From positions 124,001 to 188,000 of the forward strand of contig NZ_MKVV01000091.1 of the NCBI RefSeq assembly GCF_001899645.1: a stretch of DNA of 64,000 bases. Reading direction: 5' to 3'. This document shows positions 1-10,730 of this stretch, in pieces. Numbering within the stretch: position 1 is the stretch's first letter; every line of letters begins with the position of its first letter. Position numbers and translations under genes: made by a program. The notes below the pieces were generated by a model. That model made no database searches and was not told the origin of the DNA. It saw only the letters and a list, made by a program, of their open reading frames with translations. This DNA comes from Pseudonocardia sp. 73-21. Lineage in GTDB: Bacteria; Actinomycetota; Actinomycetes; Mycobacteriales; Pseudonocardiaceae.

Positions 1-2
1 TG

Positions 3-1106
3 GGCTACAACGGCATCGGCCGGCTGTTCGGCGGTTCCGGCAACGGCGGCGGGGGCGGCGGCTTCGGCGGCGGGACCAACGGCGGCTTCGGGGGCGCCAC
101 CGGCATCCTCCGGCTGGTCACCTCCGAGATGGGGCTGGAGGTCTCCTGGCTGCTGCCGGCTGCACTGATCGCGCTGGTGGCGGGGCTGTGGATCGCGCGA
201 CGGTCCGCCCGCACCGACCGGCTGCGTGCGTCGATGCTGCTGTGGGGCGGCTGGACGCTGGTCACCGGGCTCGTGTTCAGCTTCATGAGCGGCACGATCC
301 ACCCGTACTACACGGTGGCGCTGGCGCCCGGGATCGCGGCGCTGGTGGCGATCGGCGGGGCCGAGCTGTGGAGGCGTGGGGCGACGATCTGGCTCGCCCT
401 GATGGTGGCGGCCACCGGGGCCTGGAGCTTCGTGCTGCTGGCGTCCTCGACGGAGACGTTCGCCTGGGTGCGCTGGGTGTTCGCACCCGTCACCGCCGTC
501 GCGGTGGTCGGGATCCTGGTCGGGGCCCGGCGGCTGGCGCGGGCCACCGTCGTCACCGCGCTGGTGGCGGCCATCGCCGGCACGGCCGCCTACGGCGTGG
601 CCACCGCGGCCGGCGCGCACACCGGCAGCATCCCGGGCGTCGGGACGGTGGCGAGCGGCATGGGCGGCGGAGGTGGGAGCGGCGGCACGGGGACCCCGCC
701 CGGCGGAGGCGAGCGTCCCTCCCCGCCCGCCGGAGCGACCTTCGGCGGCGGCATGGGGGGCGGCGGCGCGACCACCAGCACCGAGCTGACCGCGCTGCTC
801 AAGGCCACCGACAACACCTGGACGGCGGCGGTCGGCACGTCGCAGAGCGCGGCGTCGCTCGAGCTGGCCACCGGCACTTCGCTGATGTCGCTGGGCGGCT
901 GGAGCGGCTCGGACCCGGCGGTGACGCTGGAGCAGTTCCAGGCCGACGTCGCCTCCGGTGCGATCCACTACTACATCGGCGGCGGCCAGGAGGGCGGCCC
1001 CGGTGGGAGCAGCGACAGCACGTCCTCGCAGATCGCGACGTGGGTGGCGGCGAACTACACGGCCACCACCGTGGGCGGCCAGACCGTCTACGACCTGACG
1101 AGCTGA
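3..1106 (+). CDS. Membrane glycosyltransferase of the ArnT/GT39 type, C-terminal part
   Basis: The frame is open from the window edge, so the N-terminal catalytic part lies upstream. The visible part begins with a YNGIGRLFGG segment, as in actinobacterial dolichyl-phosphate-mannose/ArnT-like transferases, followed by a Gly-rich luminal stretch. About five hydrophobic helices follow, with the HPYYTVALAPGIAAL segment typical of the family. The last third is a Gly/Pro-rich linker and an extracellular domain ending YTATTVGGQTVYDLTS. By family it would move a sugar from a lipid carrier at the membrane. Substrate is unknown. The stop lies just before a strong bidirectional hairpin. Confidence 0.8.
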   Translation, partial: GYNGIGRLFGGSGNGGGGGGFGGGTNGGFGGATGILRLVTSEMGLEVSWLLPAALIALVAGLWIARRSARTDRLRASMLLWGGWTLVTGLVFSFMSGTIHPYYTVALAPGIAALVAIGGAELWRRGATIWLALMVAATGAWSFVLLASSTETFAWVRWVFAPVTAVAVVGILVGARRLARATVVTALVAAIAGTAAYGVATAAGAHTGSIPGVGTVASGMGGGGGSGGTGTPPGGGERPSPPAGATFGGGMGGGGATTSTELTALLKATDNTWTAAVGTSQSAASLELATGTSLMSLGGWSGSDPAVTLEQFQADVASGAIHYYIGGGQEGGPGGSSDSTSSQIATWVAANYTATTVGGQTVYDLTS

Positions 1107-1119
1107 CCCCCGGAGACGA

Positions 1120-1149
1120 CGGGCCGCGACCCGACCCGGTCGCGGCCCG
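1120..1149. terminator. Bidirectional hairpin terminator
   Basis: A perfect 12-bp inverted repeat (CGGGCCGCGACC and GGTCGCGGCCCG) with a 6-nt loop sits between two convergent genes. There is no T-tract, as is usual in high-GC actinobacteria. Position and stem strength support a terminator for both strands. Confidence 0.75.
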
Positions 1150-1152
1150 CCG

Positions 1153-1491
1153 TCATGCCGGGAGGCCGTCGCCGGCGAAGCTGCGGCACGGGTGCACGTC
1201 GTAGACGAACACCCCGGCCACGACGCCCGGGTCGCCGTCCATGATCCGGGCCGTCTCGGCGGGGTCGGTGGTGAAGATCCCGATGCCGCAGACCTCGGTG
1301 TCGTCGGTGACCGGGCAGACCACGGCCAGGACGCCGTCGGCGCGCAGCTCGAAGTTCCGGCGACCGTGCTCCCAGACGATCGCGTCGGCACCGGGCTGGT
1401 CGCGGCGCGGCCCGGTGCGCAGGATGACGGTGGTGTAGGCGCGGGCGGTGGGCATGAGCGCCCGCATCTCGTCGTCGGTCACGGTGGTCAT
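1153..1491 (-). CDS. YciI-like small protein
   Basis: A 112-residue protein starting MTTVTDDEMRAL. It has a compact alpha/beta pattern with VVCPVTDDTEVCGIGIFTT and ARIMDGDPGVVAGVFVYDV, the DP-containing C-terminal half seen in YCII-related domains. The ATG at 1491 was chosen because the frame further upstream (to 1887) lies antisense to a ligase remnant and reads as Arg/Pro-rich shadow. YciI-like proteins are putative small-molecule enzymes; no substrate can be given. Confidence 0.65.
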   Translation of the reverse strand: MTTVTDDEMRALMPTARAYTTVILRTGPRRDQPGADAIVWEHGRRNFELRADGVLAVVCPVTDDTEVCGIGIFTTDPAETARIMDGDPGVVAGVFVYDVHPCRSFAGDGLPA

Positions 1492-1557
1492 CGGGGTCCT
1501 CGATTCGATCCACACGCGTGGTGACGCGTGCACCCGGTGCGGCGGAGGCTGTGCATC

Positions 1558-1933
1558 GTGACACCTTTCCCGGCCGGCCACACCGGTGAGGCCGCTCGCC
1601 ACCGCCGCAGCGGGGCCTGGGACGGTCGGCTGCTCGACGGCTACGTGGACGCCGCGCCGCCGGACCGGTTCGCGGTGGTGGACGGGTCGGTCCGGCTCAC
1701 CTACCGCGAGCTGCTCGACCGGGTCGCCCGGGCGGTGGCGGGCCTGCGCCGGCTCGGTGTCGGGCGGGGTGACGTGGTGTCGTCGCAGCTGCCGAACTGG
1801 TGGGAGGCGCTGGTGCTGCATCGCGAGGCAGAAGTACCCCGTGCACCTGCTGCTGGTGGACGAGCTCCCGAGGACGCCGACGGGCAAGGTGCAGAAGTTC
1901 CGCCTCCGCGAGCTCGCCGCCGAGGGCGTCTAG
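1558..1933 (+). pseudogene. Acyl-CoA ligase remnant, centre deleted
   Basis: From a GTG at 1558 the frame reads like the first 90 residues of an AMP-forming acyl-CoA ligase (LLDGYVDAAPPDRFAVVDG, LTYRELLDRVARA, SSQLPNWWEALVL). At about 1822 the homology jumps, in another frame, to the family's last 35 residues (ARQKYPVHLLLVDELPRTP, TGKVQKFRLREL), including the C-terminal TGK lysine motif. Everything between, including all AMP-binding motifs, is absent: roughly 380 codons. The two ends are out of frame, so no enzyme can be made. Its stop overlaps the stop of the convergent SDR. Confidence 0.85.
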
Positions 1934-2694
1934 AGGGTGGTCCAGATGCCGCCGTCCACCGGGAGGATCACGCCCGTGATCCACGCCCCGGCCCGGCTCG
2001 ACAGGTAGACCGCGGCCCCGGCCATGTCCTCGGCCCGGCCGATGCGGCCGAGCGGCGAGCTGGCGGCCATCTCGTCACCCGCCTCCTCGAGCAGCGCGGC
2101 CATCATCTTCGTCGGGAACGGGCCCGGCGCGATGGCGTTGACGGTGATCCCCCGCGGGCCGAGCTTCTTCGCCAGCACGCGCGTCATCTGGTGCACGCCG
2201 GCCTTGCTGGCGGTGTAGCTGAAGTTGTCGAACTCCGGGACGCGCATGCCGTCGATGCTGCCGACGTTGATCACGCGGGCCGGGTCGTCGGTGGTGGCGG
2301 CGGCCTCCAGCAGCGGGAGGAACGCGCGGGTGAGGAAGAACGGGCTCTTGAGGTTGAGGTCCAGCACCTTGTCCCAGCCCGACGCCGGGAAGTCCTCGAT
2401 CGGCGCACCCCAGGCGGCGCCCGCGTTGTTGACGAGGATGTGCACGCCGCCCGGCTCGCGCTCGCCCAGCTCGGCCGCCAGCCGCACGCACTCCTGCTCC
2501 TGGGACAGGTCGGCGGCGATCGCCTCCACCTTCCCGAACGTCCCGAGCTCGGCGACCGCGGCGTCGGCGGGCCGACGCGAGGTGACGTAGACGGTGGCGC
2601 CGGCCTGCAGCAGGCCGGCCGCGATCATCTGGCCGATGCCGCGGGCGCCGCCCGTGACGACGGCGACCTTGCCGCTGAGGTCGAACAGGTCCAT
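1930..2694 (-). CDS. SDR family oxidoreductase
   Basis: A 254-residue classical short-chain dehydrogenase. The cofactor motif TGGARGIG is at about 14-21 and LVNNAG at about 90. The catalytic Ser lies in NVGSIDG, with YTASK giving Tyr and Lys near 158 and 162. C-terminal ITGVILPVDGG is typical. It should oxidise or reduce a hydroxyl/keto group with NAD(P). It heads toward the ligase remnant and is read after the ligase and hydratase genes of the same strand, so a role in the same acyl-CoA catabolism is inferred. Confidence 0.85.
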   Translation of the reverse strand: MDLFDLSGKVAVVTGGARGIGQMIAAGLLQAGATVYVTSRRPADAAVAELGTFGKVEAIAADLSQEQECVRLAAELGEREPGGVHILVNNAGAAWGAPIEDFPASGWDKVLDLNLKSPFFLTRAFLPLLEAAATTDDPARVINVGSIDGMRVPEFDNFSYTASKAGVHQMTRVLAKKLGPRGITVNAIAPGPFPTKMMAALLEEAGDEMAASSPLGRIGRAEDMAGAAVYLSSRAGAWITGVILPVDGGIWTTL

Positions 2695-2716
2695 GGGAAG
2701 AGCCTTTCGTGTGGGG

Positions 2717-2973
2717 TCAGCCGAACGGTCCGCCGGCGACGGAGAGCACCCGGCCGGAGACGAACCCGGAGCGCTCGTCGGCGGAGAAGAACACGGGGTG
2801 CGCGATGTGCTCGGTGGTACCCGCGCGGTCGACCGGGATCGCGGTGACGCGCACGGCCGCCATCGCGTCGAGGTCCACGCCGCGGCGCTCGGCGACCTGC
2901 GCGACGGCCGCCGAGCCCGCCTCCTCGACGGCGGCCCCGATACCGCGCGCCGCCCCGGCGACGATCGCGGTGC

Positions 2974-2977
<4 letters not shown>
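2717..2977 (-). pseudogene. SDR remnant with in-frame internal deletion
   Basis: An open frame of 86 residues starts with the SDR cofactor loop (MSTAIVAGAARGIGAAV) and then reads the far C-terminus of the family (GVDLDAMAAVRVTAIPVDRA, FVSGRVLSVAGGPFG). About 160 central residues are missing, including NNAG and the catalytic Ser-Tyr-Lys. The ATG overlaps the upstream ligase stop as ATGA, so it is still translationally coupled. A functional dehydrogenase is not possible; a short peptide could still be made. Confidence 0.8.
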
Positions 2978-4648
<1,671 letters not shown>

Positions 4649-4656
<8 letters not shown>

Positions 4657-5539
4657 CTTTCGACGCCTTGTAGGCCTCCCAGTACGTGCGGTGGTGCGAG
4701 AACGGCTCGTCGCGGTCCTCCACCGCCGCTCGTACGCCCTTCTCCTTCTGGATCCGCTCGAAGTCCTGCATGGCCGGCCCGGCGATGGCCATCGCGTCGG
4801 CGTCGTTGGCGGCGGCGATGGCCGAGGCGATGCCCATGGCGTCCCACCAGCGGTTGGTGGACTCCTTGTGCGCGTAGAGCATCTCCAGCGGCACGTGGGA
4901 GATGCGCTCGGCGTAGGCGCGGGCGACGGCCTCCACCTCGTCGGCGGGGACGGCCCGGTTGGCCAGGCCGAGCTCGGCGGCCTCGACGCCGGTCATCGAG
5001 TCGCCGCTGAACAGCCACTCCTTGGTCTTGCGCATGCCCAGGTGGATCGGCCACATGCCGAACACGTGGATCTCGCCCATGGTGCGGGCCTCGGGCTGGC
5101 CGAAGGTCGCGTCCTCGGCGGTGAACACGATGTCGAGCACGCCGGCGAGGTCGAGCCCGCCCGCCACGCACGCACCCTTGACGACGCCGATCGTGGCCTG
5201 GCGGATGCGCCACAGCCGCATCCAGCGCTCGCGCGACTCGTGGAACTCACGGCGGGAGAAGATCGGGTTGCGCCGGTGCGGGCGCGCGTCCTCGGGCCGC
5301 GACGGCTCGCCGGTGCCCCAGAGGTAGCCCCACTCGGTGAGGTCGTAGCCGGTGCAGAAGTTCTTGCCGTTGCTCTTGACGATCAGCACGCGCGTGTCGT
5401 CGTCGGAGTCGAGGTCGTCGAGCACCAGATCGAGCTCGTCGCGCAACTTGCGGCACAGCGCGTTGCCACGATCCGGCCGGTTCAGGGTGAGGGTCGCGAT
5501 CCGACCCTCCTTCTCGTAGATGAGGTGCTCGAGGTCCAC
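4649..5539 (-). CDS. Enoyl-CoA hydratase/isomerase family protein
   Basis: A 296-residue crotonase-fold protein, longer than the usual 260. The oxyanion-hole segments are NFCTGYDL near 60-67 and GACVAGGLDLA near 125. FGQPEARTMGEIHVFGMWP replaces the usual catalytic-Glu region, so hydration, isomerisation or another CoA chemistry cannot be distinguished. It is the first gene of a leftward operon with the ligase and the SDR genes, and a perfect palindrome lies 52-69 bp upstream of its start. Confidence 0.85.
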
Positions 5540-5590
5540 GTCGTCCTCTTCCGTCGGCTGCGCCTCACCCTAGACACGGACGGCGATGTC

Positions 5591-5608
5591 ATCAACAGCT
5601 ACGTTGAT
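5591..5608. promoter_or_regulatory. Operator palindrome, site 1 (hydratase promoter)
   Basis: ATCAAC-AGCTAC-GTTGAT, a perfect 6-6-6 palindrome, lies upstream of the hydratase operon and overlaps the 3' end of the TMEM175 gene. The same core with the same spacing recurs at four other catabolic gene starts in this window. A TetR-type repressor site is inferred. Confidence 0.7.
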
Positions 5609-6216
5609 ACGCGGCGGCGTGGGAAGCGGTCGGCGAGGAAGCCCAGCGGTACCGCGAGGAGCCAGGAGTACTTCGCCCAGGTCGGGTCGATGAACGCCAG
5701 CGGGATGGACGGCAGGAACGCGACGGCCGCGGAGAGGGAGCCGGTGATCGCCTCCCGGGCGTGGGCGTCGGAGTGGACCTCCGGGTCGACGAGCTTCCGG
5801 TGGAACGTCGCGTACCACCACAGGGCGGCCGCGGCGACGCTCGTCGCGATGATCGTGACGGCGTAGAGCACCGTCGCGGCCGTGCCGCCGTCGGTGCCGC
5901 CGAGGACGGACGTCGGGAACGGCATGAACGCGATGCAGAACAGGAACGCGAGGTTGAGCACGAGCAGGCCCCGGTCGGAGCGGACGAGGGCGCGGACGTT
6001 GTCGTGGTGCACCAGCCAGTAGCGCCCGATCACCGCGAAGCTCAACGCGAAGGTGAGCCCGCGCGGGGCCAGCGCGGCCAGGCTCTCCCCGACGTGCCCG
6101 GGGTCGATCTCGGCGTCGGCCAGCGGGAGGACGAGCAGCGTGATGGCGATGGCGAACACGCCGTCGCTGAACGCGGCCAGCCGGTCGAGGCCCTGTGCGG
6201 CGCGGTCGTCGGTCAC
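5599..6216 (-). CDS. TMEM175-type potassium channel family protein (DUF1211)
   Basis: A 205-residue membrane protein beginning with the family signature RLAAFSDGVFAIAITLLVL, in which the FSD motif lines the pore in known members. About six hydrophobic helices follow, with a charged loop HRKLVDPEVHSDAHAREA before the last pair. Bacterial members are potassium-permeable tetramers. It ends 59 bp before the hydratase start and lies divergent from the monooxygenase, with no functional link visible. Confidence 0.85.
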   Translation of the reverse strand: MTDDRAAQGLDRLAAFSDGVFAIAITLLVLPLADAEIDPGHVGESLAALAPRGLTFALSFAVIGRYWLVHHDNVRALVRSDRGLLVLNLAFLFCIAFMPFPTSVLGGTDGGTAATVLYAVTIIATSVAAAALWWYATFHRKLVDPEVHSDAHAREAITGSLSAAVAFLPSIPLAFIDPTWAKYSWLLAVPLGFLADRFPRRRVST

Positions 6217-6240
6217 CGGCGCACCCTAGCGATCATCGAT

Positions 6241-6258
6241 ATCAACGGATATGTTGAC
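6241..6258. promoter_or_regulatory. Operator palindrome, site 2 (monooxygenase start)
   Basis: ATCAAC-GGATAT-GTTGAC ends 4 bp before the monooxygenase ATG at 6263. GGATAT inside it could serve as a -10 element for a leaderless transcript, so binding here would block initiation. One base of twelve breaks the symmetry. Confidence 0.65.
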
Positions 6259-6262
6259 GGAC

Positions 6263-7861
6263 ATGAACGTGGACGTGCTGGTGATCGGGGCGGGCTTCGC
6301 CGGGCTGCGGACGCTGCACACGATGCGCGAGCTCGGCCTCTCGGTCGCGGCCCTGGAGGCCGGCGACGGGATCGGCGGCGTCTGGAACTGGAACCGCTAC
6401 CCCGGCGCGCGCTGCGACGTCGAGAGCTACGACTACTCGTTCGGCTTCTCCGACGAGCTGCAGCAGGAGTGGCGCTGGAGCGAGCGCTACGCCACCCAGC
6501 CGGAGATCCTGCGCTACATCGACCACGTGGTCGAGCGGTTCGACCTGCGCCGCGACGTCCACCTCAACCGGCGCGTGACCCGGGCGGAGTTCGAGGGCGC
6601 CCGCTGGCGGGTCACCACCGAGAACGGCGAGCACTGGTCGGGGCAGTACCTCGTGATGGCCGTGGGCAACCTGTCCACCACGAAGGCGCCCGAGTTCCCC
6701 GGGCAGAGCAGTTTCACCGGCCGGATCCTGCACACCGCGCAGTGGCCGCACGAGGGCGTCGACCTCGACGGACAGCGCGTCGGCATCATCGGCACCGGCT
6801 CGTCGGGCATGCAGATGACGCCGGTGGTGGCGAAGCAGGCCGCGCACCTCACGGTCTTCCAGCGCACGCCCAACTTCAGCATCCCCGCGTCCAACGCGCC
6901 GATCGACGACGCCACCGACGCCGAGGTCAAGGCGCACTACGCGGAGCGGCGCGAGGCGGCCCGCAACTCCCCGAGCGGCCTGGGGTTCAAGCCCAGCAGG
7001 TTCTCGGCGCTGGAGGTGACGCCCGAGGAGCGGCGCGCCACCTACGAGGCCGCATGGGAGCGCATGGGCTTCGGCTTCATCCTCGCCTACTACGACCTCA
7101 TCCTCGACGAGGCCGCGAACGACACGGCGTCGGAGTTCATCCGCGAGAAGATCGGCGCGCAGGTCGACGACCCGGAGATCCGCGAGAAGCTGATCCCGCG
7201 CGGCTTCCCGTTCGGCACCAAGCGCCCCTCGGTGGACAGCGACTACTACCCGACGTTCAACCGCGACAACGTGACGCTGGTGGACGTGCGCACCGACCCG
7301 ATCGAACGTGTGACGCCCACGGGCATCGACACCGGGTCGGGTCACCACGACCTGGACGTGCTGGTGTTCGCCACCGGCTTCGACGCCATGACCGGCTCCC
7401 TGCTGCGGCCGGAGATCATCGGCCGCGACGGCCGGTCGCTGCGCGAGCACTGGGTCGCGGGCCCGCAGACCTACCTCGGGCTGTTCACCCGCGGCTTCCC
7501 GAACCTCTTCGTGATCGCCGGGCCGGGCAGCCCGTCGCTGCTGTCGAACGTGCTGCTGTCGATCGAGCAGCACGTCGACTGGCTGGCGGAGCTGCTCACG
7601 CACATGCGCGAGCAGGGCGCCGACCTGGTGGAGGCCACCGCCGAGGCCGAGGCGGGCTGGGTTGCGCACGTCAACGAGCGCGCCGACGCCACGCTCTACC
7701 CGAGGGCGAAGTCCTACTACATGGGCGACGAGATCGAGGGCAAGCCGCGCGTGTTCATGCCCTACGTCGGTGGGGTGCGCGGCTACCGCCGGATCCTGGA
7801 GAAGGTCGTGGCCGACGGCTACGACGGGCTGGACTTCAGCGCGGTCCGGGCGAGGGTCTGA
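6263..7861 (+). CDS. Flavin-containing Baeyer-Villiger-type monooxygenase
   Basis: About 532 residues. FAD-binding GAGFAGL is near the N-terminus and the NADPH site GTGSSGMQ near 180. Between them is FTGRILHTAQWPHEG, which fits the Baeyer-Villiger fingerprint FxGxxxHxxxW. ATGFD follows near 370. It should insert oxygen next to a ketone with NADPH and O2, making an ester or lactone. ATG 6263 was preferred over ATG 6251 because 6251 lies inside the operator. The hydrolase at 10.7 kb could open the product. Confidence 0.88.
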   Translation: MNVDVLVIGAGFAGLRTLHTMRELGLSVAALEAGDGIGGVWNWNRYPGARCDVESYDYSFGFSDELQQEWRWSERYATQPEILRYIDHVVERFDLRRDVHLNRRVTRAEFEGARWRVTTENGEHWSGQYLVMAVGNLSTTKAPEFPGQSSFTGRILHTAQWPHEGVDLDGQRVGIIGTGSSGMQMTPVVAKQAAHLTVFQRTPNFSIPASNAPIDDATDAEVKAHYAERREAARNSPSGLGFKPSRFSALEVTPEERRATYEAAWERMGFGFILAYYDLILDEAANDTASEFIREKIGAQVDDPEIREKLIPRGFPFGTKRPSVDSDYYPTFNRDNVTLVDVRTDPIERVTPTGIDTGSGHHDLDVLVFATGFDAMTGSLLRPEIIGRDGRSLREHWVAGPQTYLGLFTRGFPNLFVIAGPGSPSLLSNVLLSIEQHVDWLAELLTHMREQGADLVEATAEAEAGWVAHVNERADATLYPRAKSYYMGDEIEGKPRVFMPYVGGVRGYRRILEKVVADGYDGLDFSAVRARV

Positions 7862-7872
7862 CCCACCGGCCA

Positions 7873-7910
7873 GGCGTTCGGCGCGGTCACCGTCGACCGT
7901 GCCGAACGCC
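7873..7910. terminator. Bidirectional hairpin terminator
   Basis: GGCGTTCGGC and GCCGAACGCC form a perfect 10-bp stem around an 18-nt loop, between the convergent monooxygenase and SDR genes. Confidence 0.75.
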
Positions 7911-7912
7911 GG

Positions 7913-8671
7913 TCACCAGGCGGTCGCGCCGCCGTCGACCATCAGGTTCGTGCCGGTCACGTAGGACGCCGCCTCGCCGAGGAGGAACACCGTCGGTCCC
8001 ACCAGCTCGTCGGTCTCCGCGAGGCGCCCCAGCGGGATGTCGTCGGCGTAGGCCTTGACGTGCTCCCACACGTCGGGGTGCTTGGCCATCGGCGTCGCCG
8101 TGTAACCGGGGCTGACGGCGTTGACGCGGATCCCGCGGGCTGCCCACTCCAGCGCGAGGCTCGTGGTCAGGTGCAGCACGCCCGCCTTCGCGGAGTTGTA
8201 GTGCACCTGCGCGAGCCCGCGGTTGGCGATCACCGCGGAGATCGACCCGATGTTGACGATCGACCCGCCCCCGTTCGCCAGCATCGCGGCCCCTTCCGCC
8301 TGGCAGCACGTGAAGACGCCGGTGAGGTTGACGTCCAGCAGCCGCTGCCACTGGTCGCGCCCCATCGTCTCCGCGGGGGCGTTGGAGTGGATACCCGCGC
8401 AGTTCGCCGCGTAGCGAAGCGGCCCGAGAGCGTCCTGCGTGCGAGCGACGGCGTCGGCCACCTGTGCGGTGTCGGACACGTCCGCGGTGATCGCGACCGC
8501 CCGGCGTCCGATCTCCTGGATCGCGGCGGCGGTCTTCTCGCTGCTCACGACGTCGAGGCAGGCGACGTCGGCCCCGAACTCGGCCAGCCCGAGCGCCACG
8601 CGGGCCCCGATGCCGCCTGCGGCGCCGGTGACCAGGGCGACGCCGGCGAGCTGGAAGGAGGGCGGGGCCAT
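7913..8671 (-). CDS. SDR family oxidoreductase
   Basis: A complete 252-residue SDR. VTGAAGGIGARV is at about 15, NCAGIH (in place of NNAG) near 90, the Ser in NIGSISAV and YNSAK near 155, then ITG-like VTGTNLMVDGGAT at the C-terminus. Its ATG overlaps the stop of the luciferase-like monooxygenase (ATGA), so the two are translated together. It probably oxidises an alcohol or reduces a ketone in the same pathway. Confidence 0.87.
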   Translation of the reverse strand: MAPPSFQLAGVALVTGAAGGIGARVALGLAEFGADVACLDVVSSEKTAAAIQEIGRRAVAITADVSDTAQVADAVARTQDALGPLRYAANCAGIHSNAPAETMGRDQWQRLLDVNLTGVFTCCQAEGAAMLANGGGSIVNIGSISAVIANRGLAQVHYNSAKAGVLHLTTSLALEWAARGIRVNAVSPGYTATPMAKHPDVWEHVKAYADDIPLGRLAETDELVGPTVFLLGEAASYVTGTNLMVDGGATAW

Positions 8672-9861
8672 CAGCTCATCGATCCCTGGGTCTTCGCCTC
8701 CTGCTCGGCCTGGTGCTTGGCGGTGAACGCGTTGATGGCGTCCCACTGCTTGGCGGCCAGCGGGTCGCGCACCGAGCGGGTCCAGGCCTCGTTGGCGAGC
8801 AGCCGCTTGGTGGTCTTCTTGAACACGGGCATCACGTGGTTGGCGAACAGGTGGTAGTGGTGCTGGGTCTCCTCCCACGGCGCCCAGTTGTGGGCGAACA
8901 TGAGGTAGGCGCCGAACCCGCCCTGGCTCTGCTCCTCGAGCCGCTCGATCTGGGTGATCGCGTCGGCGGCCGTGCCGATGATGCCCATACCGGACTCGAT
9001 GACGAAGTCGATGCGTTCCTTGGTGTTCTCGCCCATGACGCCCAGCTGGGGGGCGGCGGCGGTGTGCTGGAGGTAGTCGAACCAGGCGTCGATGCCGTAG
9101 GCGACGTCCTTGATCGCCTGGTCCTTGGTGTCGGCGATGTGCATGGGGCCGACGAGGCGCCAGCCCTCGCGGTTGACGTCCTGCCCGAACTCCTTGGCCC
9201 GCTCCTCGACGACCGACCAGTGCATGCCCAGGGCGTCGAAGCCCTCCTGGCTCATGGTGGCGCCGATGGAGATCATCCCGAGGCCGTGCTTGCCGACCAG
9301 GCGCGGCCCGGACGGCGAGACGATGGCGGCGGTGGCGATCTCGGGGTGCGGGTCGGAGTAGGCGTCCATCTGCAGGCGGGCCTCGACCAGCTTGTAGCGG
9401 CCGGTGTCGATGCTGATGGGCTCGTCGCTGCGCAGCAGGTGCATGAGGACGTCGACGTCGGTCTCCAGCGCGGCGCGGGCGTCGGCGGGGTCGAGGCCGA
9501 GCATCTGCGCGTCGGTGGCCAGCGCGCCGGGGCCGACGCCCATCATGGCGCGGCCGCGGGTGAGGTGGTCGAGCAGGATCAACCGGTCCGCCACCAGGAA
9601 CGGGTTGTGGTACGGCAGCGAGAGCACGCCGGCCCCGAGCTTGATGTTCTTCGTGACCTGGGCGACGTGGGCGATGAACATGAGCGGGTCGCCGATCGGC
9701 TCGACGCCGCAGGAGTGGTGCTCGCCGAACCAGGCCTCGTCGAAGCCCATGCGGTCGAGCATCTGGACGAGCTCGACGTCGCGCTGCAGGGAGTAGGTCG
9801 GGTTCTGCCCGACCGGGACGTGGTGCGGGGGCAGGAAGATGCCGAAACGCATACGGGCCAC
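8671..9861 (-). CDS. Luciferase-like (flavin-dependent) monooxygenase
   Basis: A 396-residue LLM-class protein: MRFGIFLPPHHVPVG start, DEAWFGEHHSCG, GAGVLSLPYHNPF and GRAMMGVGPGAL are family segments of the TIM-barrel flavin site. Such enzymes use FMNH2 or F420H2 with O2. The GTG at 9861 was chosen because an AAAGGAG Shine-Dalgarno lies 6 nt before it. It leads a two-gene operon with the SDR and is divergent from the SnoaL-like gene across operator site 3. Confidence 0.87.
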   Translation of the reverse strand: MARMRFGIFLPPHHVPVGQNPTYSLQRDVELVQMLDRMGFDEAWFGEHHSCGVEPIGDPLMFIAHVAQVTKNIKLGAGVLSLPYHNPFLVADRLILLDHLTRGRAMMGVGPGALATDAQMLGLDPADARAALETDVDVLMHLLRSDEPISIDTGRYKLVEARLQMDAYSDPHPEIATAAIVSPSGPRLVGKHGLGMISIGATMSQEGFDALGMHWSVVEERAKEFGQDVNREGWRLVGPMHIADTKDQAIKDVAYGIDAWFDYLQHTAAAPQLGVMGENTKERIDFVIESGMGIIGTAADAITQIERLEEQSQGGFGAYLMFAHNWAPWEETQHHYHLFANHVMPVFKKTTKRLLANEAWTRSVRDPLAAKQWDAINAFTAKHQAEQEAKTQGSMS

Positions 9862-9914
9862 GGGGGTCTCCTTTGACGGTGTCCTGTGATTGTGACCACG
9901 GTTCACACGAGCCT

Positions 9915-9932
9915 GTCAACGTTGGAGTTGAC
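9915..9932. promoter_or_regulatory. Operator palindrome, site 3 (divergent promoter)
   Basis: GTCAAC-GTTGGA-GTTGAC is a perfect 6-6-6 palindrome between the divergent luciferase-like and SnoaL-like genes. A TAGGCT hexamer at about 9942 could be the rightward -10, which would put the site over the -35 region. One bound repressor could control both directions. Confidence 0.7.
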
Positions 9933-9953
9933 GATCAGCGCTAGGCTGGATCG

Positions 9954-10730
9954 ATGGACCCACTCGTCGGACTGATGCGGCGCTTCGCCCTCGACTGGCT
10001 GGGACGCGCCGACGTCGACGCGTGCGCCGGGATCATGGCCGAGGACTACTCGATCCTCATCGGTGGCCACACGCTCGCCGGCCGCGAGGACGCCTACATC
10101 CCCGGCACGCTCGCCCAGCTGCACCGCTTCCCGGGTCTGCTGCTCTCGGTGCAGGACCTGTTCACCGACGGCGACCGCGTCGCCATGCGCTTCACCGAGC
10201 ACGGCCCGTCGGAGGCCGACGACATGGCGCCGGCGGCCTGGGGCGGCATCGGGCTGTTCTTCTGGGACGGCGAGCGGCTCACGCGCAACGTCACCGAGGA
10301 GGACTACCACTCCCGGCGTCGTCAGCTCGCCGAGCGGGTCAGCGATCCGGTCGAGAGTCCGGCGCCGGCGCCGTGGGCGGCCCTCCCGCAGGCGGCCGAC
10401 CCGGCCGCCGAGGCCACGGTGCGCACCTGGCTGGAGAGGGGCTCGCTGGACGGGCTCGTCGTCGACGACGGCTGGACCGGGCAGCCGACGCCCCCGCTGC
10501 TCGACGTCACGGGCGTCGCGGTCGGGGAGCTGTTCTCCGCGGGCGACCGCGTGGCGTTCCAGGTCGTGCAGACCGGGCGCTACCTCGGCGGCCTGCCCGG
10601 GACCGACGGCGCGGAGGGTCGGGAGGCGTCGATGTCGGTGGTCGGGATGGTCACCGCCGGTGCCGACGGGACGGTCACCGGACGGGCCGTACGGGACCGC
10701 GTCGGCCTGCGCCGGGCGGTCCGCGCATGA
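9954..10730 (+). CDS. Tandem SnoaL/NTF2-like protein
   Basis: 258 residues with two NTF2-like halves: residues 1-125 (LMRRFALDWLGRADVDACAG, LFTDGDRVAMRFTEHG) and about 145-258 (VRTWLERGSLDGLVVDDG, LFSAGDRVAFQVVQTG). SnoaL-like folds act as isomerases, hydratases or cyclases on polyketide or steroid-like substrates. Which half is active cannot be told. It heads an operon with the hydrolase (ATGA overlap) and 3-hydroxyacyl-CoA dehydrogenase. Confidence 0.65.
   Translation: MDPLVGLMRRFALDWLGRADVDACAGIMAEDYSILIGGHTLAGREDAYIPGTLAQLHRFPGLLLSVQDLFTDGDRVAMRFTEHGPSEADDMAPAAWGGIGLFFWDGERLTRNVTEEDYHSRRRQLAERVSDPVESPAPAPWAALPQAADPAAEATVRTWLERGSLDGLVVDDGWTGQPTPPLLDVTGVAVGELFSAGDRVAFQVVQTGRYLGGLPGTDGAEGREASMSVVGMVTAGADGTVTGRAVRDRVGLRRAVRA

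Noticed and set aside
7913-9919. One long minus-strand frame that would fuse the luciferase-like protein region to the SDR
   Set aside because: The first part is the wrong frame of the luciferase-like gene. The SDR starts at its own ATG at 8671, which overlaps the preceding stop as ATGA.
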